From Planctomycetota bacterium (GTDB taxonomy: Bacteria; Planctomycetota; UBA1135; GCA-002686595): a stretch of 64,000 nt of DNA. The position numbers were made by a program, and so were the translations under genes. The notes under the pieces were generated by a model that ran no database searches, had not been told where the DNA came from, and was given only the letters and a program-made list of their open reading frames with translations. The DNA is taken from contig JADHNZ010000010.1 in assembly GCA_016779225.1 (NCBI GenBank), positions 17,446 through 81,445 of the forward strand, written 5' to 3'. This document shows, one piece after another, positions 8,380 to 16,838 of the stretch. How positions within the stretch are numbered: position 1 is the stretch's first letter; every line of letters starts with the position of its first letter.

Positions 8380-10656
8380 ATGCGCTCGTTCGGCATCGCG
8401 GCTGCTCTGACGGGGCTCCTCGCCTCCTGCACCCTCCTCGCGCCGCGGCCGCAGGTCCAGGAGCTCGTGCTCCTCGAGGCCGAGGGCTTCGAGGACCTCG
8501 GCGGCTGGGTCCTCGATCAGCAGTTCATGGATCTCATGGGGTCGCCCTACCTGCTCGCGCACGGGATGGGCATTCCAGTTGCCGGCGCGACCACTACGCT
8601 CGAGCTCGCGGAGGGAGGGGCCTGGCGGCTCTGGGTCCGCACGCGTGACTGGGTCGCCCCCTGGGGCGTGGCGGGCGCACCCGGTCGCTTCCGCGTCCTG
8701 CTGGATGGCGCGCCCGTGGGCCCCGAGTTCGGGACCGAGGGCGCGGCCTGGCACTGGCAGGACGGCGGCGTGGTCGAGGTCCCTGCGGGTCGGCACGCCC
8801 TCGCCCTGCACGACCTCACGGGCTTCGAGGGACGCTGTGATGCGGTGCTGCTGGCGCGCGATCTCGACTTCCGTCCGCCTGCCGAGCTGGCTCAGCTCAC
8901 TCCCTGGCGCCGCAAGGTGCGCGGGCTGTCTGCGGAGCCGCTGGACGGCGGCGCGTTCGACCTCGTCGTCGTGGGAGGGGGCATGGCGGGGACCGCGGCG
9001 GCCGTCACCGCAGCTCGCCAGGGCCTGTCGGTGGCGCTTGTCCAGGACCGACCCGTGCTCGGAGGGAACTCGAGCTCTGAGGTGCGCGTCTGGCCCGAGG
9101 GGCATGTGAACCAGGAGCCCTTCCCGCGCATTGGCGATGTGGTGATGGAGCTCGTGCCCGAGCGCAGGGGCGACTCGAAGAACGCTCAGGGGGCCCATGT
9201 CTTCGACGACGACCGCAAGCTCCGCGTGGTGCGGGCCGAGGAGAACCTGACGCTCTTCCTGGAGCGGCGCATGAACGGCGTCGAGCTCGACGGCGAGCGC
9301 CTCGCCGCGATCGTCGCCGAGGATGTGCGCACGGGGGAGCGGGTCCGCCTGCGCGGGCGCTGGTTCCTCGACAGCACGGGCGACGCGTCCCTGGGCTTCC
9401 TCGCCGGGGCCGACTTCGAGCAGACCGACGAGGGGCACATGGGGGCCAGCAACCTCTGGAACATCCAGTGCCTCTGTGACGACCTGGACCCCCTGTCGTC
9501 GGAGCTGGCCCAGGCCGTGGAGGACGCCGCGTTCCCGCGCACGCCCTGGGCCGTGGACCTCGACGACAAGCCGTTCCCCGGGCGTGACTGGGGGTCCAAG
9601 ACGCCCGAGCGCTCGAACGGTCCCATCTCGATCGGGAACTGGTACTGGGAGAACGGCTTCGATCGCGACCCCATCGCCGACATGGAGCGCATCCGGGACC
9701 AGAACTTCCGCGCCATGTACGGGGCCTGGGACGCGATCAAGAATGTCGAGGGGCGCTACCCCGCCTACCGGCTGAACTGGGTCGCCTACATCGCGGGCAA
9801 GCGCGAGTCGCGGCGGCTGATGGGGGATGTGATCCTCACGGCCGAGGACCTGCGGGACGGGCGTGACTGGGAGGACGGCTGCTTCCCCTGCACCTGGGGG
9901 ATCGACACCCACCACCCGGACACGCGCTATGCGGAGGGGCACGGGGACGACGCCTTCATCGCCGACTACACGCGGGGCAAGGGCTACGAGTATGACGGCC
10001 CCTACTGGGTGCCCTACCGCTGCCTCTACAGCCGCAATGTTCCGAACCTCTTCATGGCGGGGCGCGACATCAGCGTGACCCACGAGGCGCTGGGCGCCGT
10101 GCGCGTGATGAAGACCACGGGCGCCATGGGCGAGATCGTCGGGCTCGCGGCCTCGCTCTGCGCCGAGCACGACTGTGACCCTCGGGCCGTGCACGCAGAG
10201 CACTGGGACGAGCTGGAGGCTCTCATGCGGCTCGGCGCCGGACGGCTCGAGCCGGTCGAGGAGCGCGACGGCGCGTTCACGCTCCACGCCCGGACCGCGG
10301 CCGTGCGCGGTCCGAGCCTGCGCTACGAGGCGGACCAGGACTGCCTCGGCTACTGGCGCTCCCCGCGCGCCCACGCCGAGTGGGCCGTCCAGGTCCCGGA
10401 GGCGGGCGAGCGATTGCTCTTCCTGACCTACGCGTGCGATCCGAGCGAGGCCGGCTGGACCGCCGAGGTGCGCGTGGACGGCGTGCCCGCGGCCCGTGTC
10501 CACCTGGCCAGCACGGGCTCCTGGACGGAGTACGCCAGGGTGCCCGCGGGCCGTGCCCTCCTCTCGCCGGGCCCGCACCGCATCACGCTTCACGGGGACA
10601 AGCCCGCGGGTCCGTTGATGAAGCTGCGGCTCCTTGAGCTCGCAGCGAAGGACTGA
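8380..10656 (+). CDS. FAD-dependent oxidoreductase lipoprotein (FAD_oxidored family)
   Basis: A lipoprotein-type signal (ALTGLLASC, Cys17) precedes a beta-sandwich region (residues 25-170) that resembles a carbohydrate-binding module. A Rossmann FAD-binding motif VGGGMAGTAAAV follows at about residues 198-209. Further typical elements are GGNSSSEVR and a late GRDISVTHEALG segment near the FAD pyrophosphate site. A second small beta-sandwich closes the 758 residues. Members of this family are abundant in planctomycetes and are thought to oxidise sugar-like or other organic substrates; the substrate is unknown. It starts a run of four same-strand secreted proteins (8.4-16.7 kb), each separated by short gaps, so co-transcription is possible. 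Confidence 0.85.
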   Translation: MRSFGIAAALTGLLASCTLLAPRPQVQELVLLEAEGFEDLGGWVLDQQFMDLMGSPYLLAHGMGIPVAGATTTLELAEGGAWRLWVRTRDWVAPWGVAGAPGRFRVLLDGAPVGPEFGTEGAAWHWQDGGVVEVPAGRHALALHDLTGFEGRCDAVLLARDLDFRPPAELAQLTPWRRKVRGLSAEPLDGGAFDLVVVGGGMAGTAAAVTAARQGLSVALVQDRPVLGGNSSSEVRVWPEGHVNQEPFPRIGDVVMELVPERRGDSKNAQGAHVFDDDRKLRVVRAEENLTLFLERRMNGVELDGERLAAIVAEDVRTGERVRLRGRWFLDSTGDASLGFLAGADFEQTDEGHMGASNLWNIQCLCDDLDPLSSELAQAVEDAAFPRTPWAVDLDDKPFPGRDWGSKTPERSNGPISIGNWYWENGFDRDPIADMERIRDQNFRAMYGAWDAIKNVEGRYPAYRLNWVAYIAGKRESRRLMGDVILTAEDLRDGRDWEDGCFPCTWGIDTHHPDTRYAEGHGDDAFIADYTRGKGYEYDGPYWVPYRCLYSRNVPNLFMAGRDISVTHEALGAVRVMKTTGAMGEIVGLAASLCAEHDCDPRAVHAEHWDELEALMRLGAGRLEPVEERDGAFTLHARTAAVRGPSLRYEADQDCLGYWRSPRAHAEWAVQVPEAGERLLFLTYACDPSEAGWTAEVRVDGVPAARVHLASTGSWTEYARVPAGRALLSPGPHRITLHGDKPAGPLMKLRLLELAAKD

Positions 10657-10716
10657 GCGGGAAGAATCTCGGGCTTCGCGCGCAACGTGCGCGACCCGGC
10701 ATGGTTGGATCGAGCC

Positions 10717-12807
10717 ATGGCGCGCGCTCTGCTCCTGCTCCTGATGGGCACGGTCCTTGGCTCTGCAGCCCGGGCGCAGGCCCTCGAGACCTGGCGTCTC
10801 GAGGTCGGCGGGGTGGAGCGGGTCGCCCTCGTGCATGTGCCCGAGGGCGCTCGGGATCCGGAGGCCGCGCAGGTGCCCGTGGTCCTGGCCTTCCACGGTC
10901 ACGGCGGTCGCGCAGCGGGCTTCGCGCGCAGGTTCGCACTCCACCGCGAGTGGCCTGAGGCGCTGGTCGTCTATCCCCAGGGGCTGCCCACGCCCGGGAA
11001 GCTGACCGATCCGGAGGGAAAGCTCCCGGGTTGGCAGAGCAGCGCGGGCGTGCAGGGGGACCGTGACCTGGCGCTGTTCGATGCCCTGCTGGAGCGGGCG
11101 CGAGCGGAGGTCTCGGTGGATGAGGACCGCGTGCATGTCACCGGGCACTCGAACGGCGGGGGCTTCACCTACCTCCTGCTCGACGAGCGCGCCGCGCTGC
11201 TTGCCTCCGTGTCTCCTTCGGCGAGTGCCAAGGGACGCAAGCTCGCGCCCGACGCGGCCAAGGCCGTCCCGGTGCTGCACGCGGGCTCCCCGGACGACGA
11301 GCTCGTGCGCTGGCGCTGGCAGGAGGCCTCCCTCGAGGCCTTGAAGGGCGCTCGCGAGTGCGGTGAGGGCGAGCCGTGGGCTCGGGACGCTCGCGTCGTC
11401 TGCTACCCCGCGGCGAGAGGCGCGGATGTGCTGCTCTTCCGTCACGGAGGTGGGCACCGTCACAGCCCCGACCACGCCCGCCTCGCCGTGCAGTTCTTCC
11501 AGGACCACCCCAGGCCGGCGGAGCCGCCCGAGCACCTCGGCGTCTACGCCATCCTCGAGGCGAAGTGCTTCGGCTGTCACGGCCCGGATGCCGACCCTCC
11601 GCGGGCCGGCCTGCGCCTCGACCTGCCCGCGTCCTACGACCAGCGCTCGGACAGGGGCTGGCTGATTGCGAGCCGCGCGGCTGATGCCGGGATCATCGCG
11701 AGCGAGCTGTTCTCTCGGCTGGGGCAGGGCGGCAATCCCGAGGAGCGCATGCCGCCGCGCGACGCCGAGCCCCTGACCGCGGAGGAGCGGCAGCAGCTCC
11801 TGGCCTGGGTCGGTTCCAAGGCGCCTTGGCTGGACGCCTGGCCAGGGGCGGAGCCTGGCCCGGTGTCACTCGAGCTGGAGGGGGTGAGCCGCGTCTGGGA
11901 CGCGGCGGCCCACCAGGCCTTCACCGATCTCGTCGCGTACCGAGGCCAGCTCGTCTTGACCTTCCGGGAGGGGGAGAGCCATGTCGGCGGGGCGGGCGGC
12001 ACCATCCGCGTCCTGAGCTCGCCCGATGGCGCGACCTGGCGCAGCCGCGCCCTCTTGAGGGAGGAGGGGCTGGACCTGCGGGACCCGAAGGTCAGCGTGA
12101 CCCCGGAGGGCGACCTGCTCGTGCTGATGGGCGCCTCGCGCTACGAGGGGACGGAGCTCCTCGGCCGCACCTCGAAGGTCGCGCGCTGGAGGCCCGGGGC
12201 CGATGCGGACCTGGAGCTGACGGACATCCGGATCGACTCCAAGATCGCGGGCCCCGTGGACTGGCTCTGGCGCCTGACCTGGATCGGCTCGACGGCCTAC
12301 GGCGTGGTCTACCAGCCCGAGGGCGAGGTCTGGCGGCAGCACCTGGTCGCGACCGAGGACGGCGTGGAGGCCCGCGCGGTGGCGACCTGGGACCTCGACC
12401 GGCGGCCGAGCGAGGCCACCCTGCGCGCGCTCCCCGACGGGTCCCTGGCGGCGCTGGTGCGTCGCGAGGGCAACGCCATGATCGGCTCCGCCCCGCCGCC
12501 CTTCACGGAGTGGACCTGGGAGGAGCTGCCGCTGTCGCTCGGAGGGCCTGAGCTGCTCGTGCTCGACGATGGGCGGATGCTCGCCGCCGGCCGTCGCTCC
12601 GAGGGGGAGGGCGGCTGGCGCAAGCGGACCGTCCTGGGCGAGGTGGACCTCGCGGGCAACTGGACCGAGCTGGTGGTGCTCCCCTCGGGCGGCGACACGA
12701 GCTATCCGGGGATGGTCCTCCAGGGCTCGGAGCTGCTGGTCTCGTACTACTCGAGCCACGAGGGCAAGTCCGCCATCTACCTGGCGCGCCTGCGGCTCGT
12801 GGACTGA
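10717..12807 (+). CDS. Secreted esterase / planctomycete cytochrome c / sialidase-like propeller fusion
   Basis: ATG 10717 begins a signal peptide (MARALLLLLMGTVLGSAARA); the upstream in-frame GTG would add ten hydrophilic residues. The first domain is an alpha/beta-hydrolase of the PHB-depolymerase/LpqC type: AFHGHGG oxyanion loop, nucleophile elbow GHSNGG (Ser145), Asp in AGSPDDE and His in GGGHRH. A heme-binding CFGCH (Cys284, Cys287, His288) follows, in a planctomycete-type cytochrome c domain with a later MPPRDAEPL that supplies the usual Met ligand. The C-terminal half (about residues 390-696) looks like an exo-alpha-sialidase-type beta-propeller (VLSSPDGATWRSR). Each domain is familiar, but the three together are unusual. 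It probably acts in the periplasm or at the cell surface. Confidence 0.82.
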   Translation: MARALLLLLMGTVLGSAARAQALETWRLEVGGVERVALVHVPEGARDPEAAQVPVVLAFHGHGGRAAGFARRFALHREWPEALVVYPQGLPTPGKLTDPEGKLPGWQSSAGVQGDRDLALFDALLERARAEVSVDEDRVHVTGHSNGGGFTYLLLDERAALLASVSPSASAKGRKLAPDAAKAVPVLHAGSPDDELVRWRWQEASLEALKGARECGEGEPWARDARVVCYPAARGADVLLFRHGGGHRHSPDHARLAVQFFQDHPRPAEPPEHLGVYAILEAKCFGCHGPDADPPRAGLRLDLPASYDQRSDRGWLIASRAADAGIIASELFSRLGQGGNPEERMPPRDAEPLTAEERQQLLAWVGSKAPWLDAWPGAEPGPVSLELEGVSRVWDAAAHQAFTDLVAYRGQLVLTFREGESHVGGAGGTIRVLSSPDGATWRSRALLREEGLDLRDPKVSVTPEGDLLVLMGASRYEGTELLGRTSKVARWRPGADADLELTDIRIDSKIAGPVDWLWRLTWIGSTAYGVVYQPEGEVWRQHLVATEDGVEARAVATWDLDRRPSEATLRALPDGSLAALVRREGNAMIGSAPPPFTEWTWEELPLSLGGPELLVLDDGRMLAAGRRSEGEGGWRKRTVLGEVDLAGNWTELVVLPSGGDTSYPGMVLQGSELLVSYYSSHEGKSAIYLARLRLVD

Positions 12808-12846
12808 GCCTGCGCGGCGCGTGCCCGCCTCGGCTAGGCTCGGGGT

Positions 12847-14430
12847 ATGTGGAGCCTCGATCCCCGCGGCCGCTCTCTCATGCGGGCGGCTGCATTCCTC
12901 CTCAGCGGCTTGGCCGCCTGCCGTGCGGCAGGCGACGAAGGCATGGCCCCTACTGCTGCAGCTCCACCGAATGTCCTCCTGATCTACACCGACGATGTGG
13001 GCTTTGGGGATGTGGGCTGCTACGAGGGCTCGCGGACCCCGACCCCGAACATCGACCGGCTCGCGGCTGAGGGGCTGAGATTCACCGACGCCCACTGCAG
13101 CGCAGCGACCTGCACGCCCTCGCGCTATGCCCTGCTCACGGGCCAGTACGCCTTTCGCAAGAAGGGGACGGGCATCGCATCGGGCGACGCGGGGCTCGTG
13201 ATCGATCCGGACACGGTCACCATGGCCGACCTGCTCAAGACCGCTGGCTACACCACGGGCATCGTTGGCAAGTGGCACCTGGGTCTGGGCGAGGGGGGCA
13301 ACGACTGGAACCAGGAGGTCCGGCCGAACCCCGCGGACCTGGGCTTCGACCACCACTTCCTGATGCCGGCGACGGGCGACCGGGTGCCCTGCGTGTACTT
13401 CGAGGACGGCCGCGTCGTGGGGCTCGACCCCGATGATCCGATCGAGGTGAGCTACCGCAAGCGCATCGACTCCTCGCCGAGCGGGAAGGAGGCGCGGGAC
13501 ACCCTGCGCCAGGACTGGTCCCACGGCCACAACAGCACCATCGTCAACGGCGTCTCGCGCATTGGCTGGATGACCGGCGGCGAGGCGGCGCGCTGGGTGG
13601 ACGAGGACATGGCCGATGTGTTCACGCGCCAGGCGCTCGAGTTCCTCGGGGCCGCCGCGGGCCAGACGCGCGACGAAGGCCTCCGCAAGCCCTGGTTCCT
13701 GATGTTCTCGACCCACGACATCCATGTGCCGCGCCTGCCGCACTCGCGCTTCGAGGGAGCCAGCGGCCAGGGGCCACGCGGGGATGCGATGGTCCAGGCC
13801 GACTGGTGCGTGGGGGAGCTGCTTGCCTTCCTGGACGCGAAGGGCCTGAACGAGGAGACCCTGGTGCTCTTCGCCTCGGACAACGGTCCCGTCCTCGACG
13901 ATGGCTACCGTGACGACGCCAACGAGCTGCTCGGTGAGCACGATCCGAACGGTCCCTTCCGCGCGGGCAAGTACTCGCGCTTCGAGGGGGGGACGCGCAC
14001 GCCCTTCCTCGTGCGCTGGACCGGCCCCGTTGCGCCGGGAACCGTCTCCGAGGCCCTGTTCGGACAGATCGACCTGGCAGCCACCCTCGCACGCGCGGCG
14101 GGCGTGGACCTTCCCGCGGGTGCCTGCCCCGACTCGCGGGACGCCCTCGACGCCCTGCTGGGGGTGGACCCGATCGGCCGTCCGCACCTCGTCCACGAGG
14201 CCGGCGACCTGGCCCTGCGTCAGGGCTCCTGGAAGCTCGTGCCGCCGGGGAACACCCGCGTGGGGCTTGGGCCATGGGGGTCGTTCACGGCAGGAGAGCA
14301 CGGCGCCCTCTTCGACCTCAGCGCGGATCCCGGCGAGCTATCGGACCTCGCTCCCGACGAGCCCGAGCGACTCGAGGCGATGCGTGCCCTCCTCTCGCGC
14401 ATTCGCGAGCAGCCCGACGGCGGGCGGTGA
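12847..14430 (+). CDS. Secreted sulfatase (type I, formylglycine signature)
   Basis: The 527-residue protein carries the sulfatase signature CTPSR with the formylglycine Cys at residue 89. It also has the metal-binding YTDDVGFGD near the N-terminus, the GKWHLG lysine/histidine motif and a late DNGP metal site. A short N-terminal leader ends in GLAAC, suggesting a lipoprotein; Met12 (12880) is an alternative start. Sulfatases hydrolyse sulfate esters of polysaccharides or other compounds after maturation of the Cys to formylglycine. No anaerobic maturase or formylglycine-generating enzyme is in this window. It follows the esterase fusion by 39 bp. The substrate cannot be read from the sequence. 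Confidence 0.92.
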   Translation: MWSLDPRGRSLMRAAAFLLSGLAACRAAGDEGMAPTAAAPPNVLLIYTDDVGFGDVGCYEGSRTPTPNIDRLAAEGLRFTDAHCSAATCTPSRYALLTGQYAFRKKGTGIASGDAGLVIDPDTVTMADLLKTAGYTTGIVGKWHLGLGEGGNDWNQEVRPNPADLGFDHHFLMPATGDRVPCVYFEDGRVVGLDPDDPIEVSYRKRIDSSPSGKEARDTLRQDWSHGHNSTIVNGVSRIGWMTGGEAARWVDEDMADVFTRQALEFLGAAAGQTRDEGLRKPWFLMFSTHDIHVPRLPHSRFEGASGQGPRGDAMVQADWCVGELLAFLDAKGLNEETLVLFASDNGPVLDDGYRDDANELLGEHDPNGPFRAGKYSRFEGGTRTPFLVRWTGPVAPGTVSEALFGQIDLAATLARAAGVDLPAGACPDSRDALDALLGVDPIGRPHLVHEAGDLALRQGSWKLVPPGNTRVGLGPWGSFTAGEHGALFDLSADPGELSDLAPDEPERLEAMRALLSRIREQPDGGR

Positions 14431-14464
14431 CGGGGCCGTGCGCAGGCGGGACTAGAATGCCTGG

Positions 14465-16699
14465 ATGCTGCCTCTGGCCCTCCACCTGCTCCTCCACGCA
14501 CAGCCTCATCTGATCGCGGGGGACCCCGCCCTGACCCGCGGGGAGCGTGAGCTGGCCGCCTGGGCAGAGCATCGGCTGGCCGCCTGGGCAGAGCATCGGC
14601 AGGCCACGGCGGCGACGCCCTGGCCCGAGGCTGCCTGGGAGGCCATGGGGCCCAAGAACTGCGGCGGCCGCATCGAGGCCGTGGACTCGCCCGTCGGGGA
14701 GCCGGGCACGATCTACGCAGGCGTTGGGACCGGGGGCGTGTTCAAGTCTGTCGACGGCGGCCTCTCCTGGGAGCATGTCTTCGCGCACGAGGCGACCTGC
14801 TCCATCGGGGATGTGACCGTGGACCCGAGCGCTCCCGAGACCGTGTGGGTGGGCACCGGCGAGGCGCACCTGGGCGGGGTCTCCTGGGACGGGGTCGGCG
14901 TCTACCGCTCCCGGGACGGCGGGGCGACCTGGGAGCACCGCGGCCTGGCGGAAAGCGCGCGGATCGGCACCGTGCTCGTGGATCCGCGTGACTCGAATCT
15001 CATTCACGCGGCCGTGATCGGGCCGCGGACCGGCGCGTATCGCGGGCGCGGCGTCCATGTGAGTCGGGACGGTGGAGAGACCTGGGAGCAGACCCTGGCT
15101 CCTGGGGAGCATGTCGGCATCGTCGACCTCGTGCGGGACCCTCACGAGCCCAACCGCCTCTGGGCGTCGGGCTGGGATCGGCGGCGCGCCGGCGAGGGGG
15201 GCGTGTTCCGCAGCCTCGACAATGGCCTCACCTGGGAGCGCCTGGAGGGGGGGCTGCTCGTGGGCAAGGAGGTGGGGCGCGTGGCGCTCGCTGCGGCGGC
15301 CTCGGCCCCCGGGGTGGTGTACGCGCTGATCGTGGATCACTCGCCCCCGGGAGAGGGCCGCTACGACGTCGGCGGCGCCCTCTTCCGGAGTGACGACGGT
15401 GGTGACACCTGGCGGCGCACCTCTGCCGAGTATGTCGACACCTATGTGGGCTGGGACTTCTGCGATGTGCGCGTGGCCCCTGACGACGCCGACACCGTGT
15501 TCGTGTGCGGCCTGCGCCTGATGGTCTCACGGGACGGCGGCCAGACCTTTGCGCGCGGGGGAGAGGATGTGTTCCGCCTGCTGGAGCACCCCGGCGAGGG
15601 CATGCACCTGGACATGCACGAGCTCTGGATCGACCCGGCGAACCCGGAGCGCATCCTCCTCGGCACGGACGGGGGCCTCTACCTGTCCATGGATCGGGCT
15701 CGCACCTGGCTGCATCTGAACAACCTGCCCATCGCCGAGTTCTACACGGTCCTCGTGGACGGAGCCGACGAGCCCCGCGTCTGGGGCGGGACTCAGGACA
15801 ACGCGTCTCTCTCGGCGCCGCTCGGGGCGGGGCTCGAGCGCCTGCGCAGCGACGCCTGGGAGTATGTCTATCTCGACCCGTGGGACGGGGGCGACGGCTT
15901 CGCGACCTTCCCCGATCCCACCGGGGACGGCACGGTCTACTACGAGCACCAGAACGGGGACATGCGCCGCAAGGCGCCCGGCGCGCCGCTGCGTTGGGGG
16001 CGTGGCTCCGGTCGGCGCATCACGCCGCAGCCCGGGGAGGGGGAGGCGCCCCTGCGCTTCGCCTGGAATACGCCCCTGATGGCCTCTGCGCACCAGGAGG
16101 GGGTCCTGCTCTGCGCGGGCCAGCGCGTCCTGCGCTCGAAGGACCGCGGGGACTCGTGGGAGGCGATCAGCCCCGACCTGGCGCAGCGGGGCTCGATCAC
16201 GACGCTCTGCGAGTCGCCGCTGGAGGCCGGCCGCCTGGCCGCGGGCTGGGGGCGGGGCGAGCTGCGCCTGACGGCGGACGGCGGGGCGACCTGGAGCGCG
16301 GCGGGCGACGGCCTCCCGCGGGCCGGCGTCGAGAAGGTCGCGCTCTCACCCCATGACCCCGAGAGGGTCCTCGTGTGCCTGAGCGATGGCCAGGGCACGG
16401 CCCATGTCCTCTGCTCCGATGACTTCGGCGCCACCTGGCGAGCGCTTGGGAGCGGGCTCCCGAGCTCTGCGGTCCATGTTGTGCGCGAGCACCCCTCGCG
16501 CGACGGCGTCCTCTTCGTCGGGACCGACCTCGGCGTGTGGGCCTCCGTGAATGGCGGGGCGACCTGGGGCAGCCTGTCGCTCGGGCTCCCGACGGCCCCG
16601 GTCATGGACCTCGCCATCCATGCCCCGACCGACACGCTCGTCGCCGCAACGCACGGGCTGAGTGCCTTCCGCGTCTCCCTCGTGAGCGTCGCGCCGTAA
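14465..16699 (+). CDS. BNR-repeat (VPS10/sialidase-like) beta-propeller protein
   Basis: The 744 residues contain many Asp-box motifs of the form S-x-D-G-G-x-T-W (SVDGGLSWE, SRDGGATWE, SRDGGETWE, SDDGGDTWR, TADGGATWS, SVNGGATWG). This is the hallmark of the large two-propeller proteins often labelled glycosyl hydrolase or photosystem-II-assembly-like. A short hydrophobic N-terminus may be a signal peptide. Residues 30-45 are encoded by a perfect 24-base duplication (14552-14575 and 14576-14599), giving LAAWAEHR twice. The stop TAA lies inside the first unit of a 26-bp tandem array that fills the gap to the convergent gene. Enzymatic activity cannot be asserted. Confidence 0.83.
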   Translation: MLPLALHLLLHAQPHLIAGDPALTRGERELAAWAEHRLAAWAEHRQATAATPWPEAAWEAMGPKNCGGRIEAVDSPVGEPGTIYAGVGTGGVFKSVDGGLSWEHVFAHEATCSIGDVTVDPSAPETVWVGTGEAHLGGVSWDGVGVYRSRDGGATWEHRGLAESARIGTVLVDPRDSNLIHAAVIGPRTGAYRGRGVHVSRDGGETWEQTLAPGEHVGIVDLVRDPHEPNRLWASGWDRRRAGEGGVFRSLDNGLTWERLEGGLLVGKEVGRVALAAAASAPGVVYALIVDHSPPGEGRYDVGGALFRSDDGGDTWRRTSAEYVDTYVGWDFCDVRVAPDDADTVFVCGLRLMVSRDGGQTFARGGEDVFRLLEHPGEGMHLDMHELWIDPANPERILLGTDGGLYLSMDRARTWLHLNNLPIAEFYTVLVDGADEPRVWGGTQDNASLSAPLGAGLERLRSDAWEYVYLDPWDGGDGFATFPDPTGDGTVYYEHQNGDMRRKAPGAPLRWGRGSGRRITPQPGEGEAPLRFAWNTPLMASAHQEGVLLCAGQRVLRSKDRGDSWEAISPDLAQRGSITTLCESPLEAGRLAAGWGRGELRLTADGGATWSAAGDGLPRAGVEKVALSPHDPERVLVCLSDGQGTAHVLCSDDFGATWRALGSGLPSSAVHVVREHPSRDGVLFVGTDLGVWASVNGGATWGSLSLGLPTAPVMDLAIHAPTDTLVAATHGLSAFRVSLVSVAP
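14552..14599 (+). repeat. Perfect 24-bp tandem duplication inside the BNR-protein gene
   Basis: The 24 bases beginning CTGGCCGCCTGGGCAGAGCA occur twice in immediate succession (14552-14575, 14576-14599) and keep the reading frame, duplicating eight residues (LAAWAEHR) just after the signal-like N-terminus. Identity is complete, so the event is probably recent. Confidence 0.9.
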
Positions 16700-16838
16700 G
16701 GCGCGCCGATCAACCTGCGCCGTAAGGCGCGCCGATCAACCTGCGCCGTGAAGCGCGCCCAGCGACCTGCGCCGTGAGGCGCGCCCAGCGACCTGCGCCT
16801 TGAGGCGCGCTCATCACACTCGCACCCAGAAGCGCGCT
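16691..16838. repeat. 26-bp tandem array between convergent genes, each unit carrying a copied stop codon
   Basis: Five full 26-base units (16691-16716, 16717-16742, 16743-16768, 16769-16794, 16795-16820) and a decayed sixth fill the whole gap. The first unit begins with the last two codons and stop of the BNR gene (GCG CCG TAA), and units 1-5 repeat GCGCC(G/T)T(A/G)A. Units 1 and 2 are identical; later ones drift. The sixth runs into the stop of the minus-strand ferritin-like gene (CTA at 16837-16839). Units can fold: in unit 4 AGGCGC pairs with GCGCCT across a 12-base loop. The array may serve as a multi-hairpin terminator for both genes. Confidence 0.9.

Noticed and set aside
8344..11580. 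A 1078-codon open frame on the minus strand
   Set aside because: It lies antisense to two clear genes (FAD oxidoreductase, esterase fusion), lacks any motif and has the Arg/Gly/His-rich look of antisense frames in very GC-rich DNA. The same holds for long antisense frames at 11866-14301 and 44609-47944.
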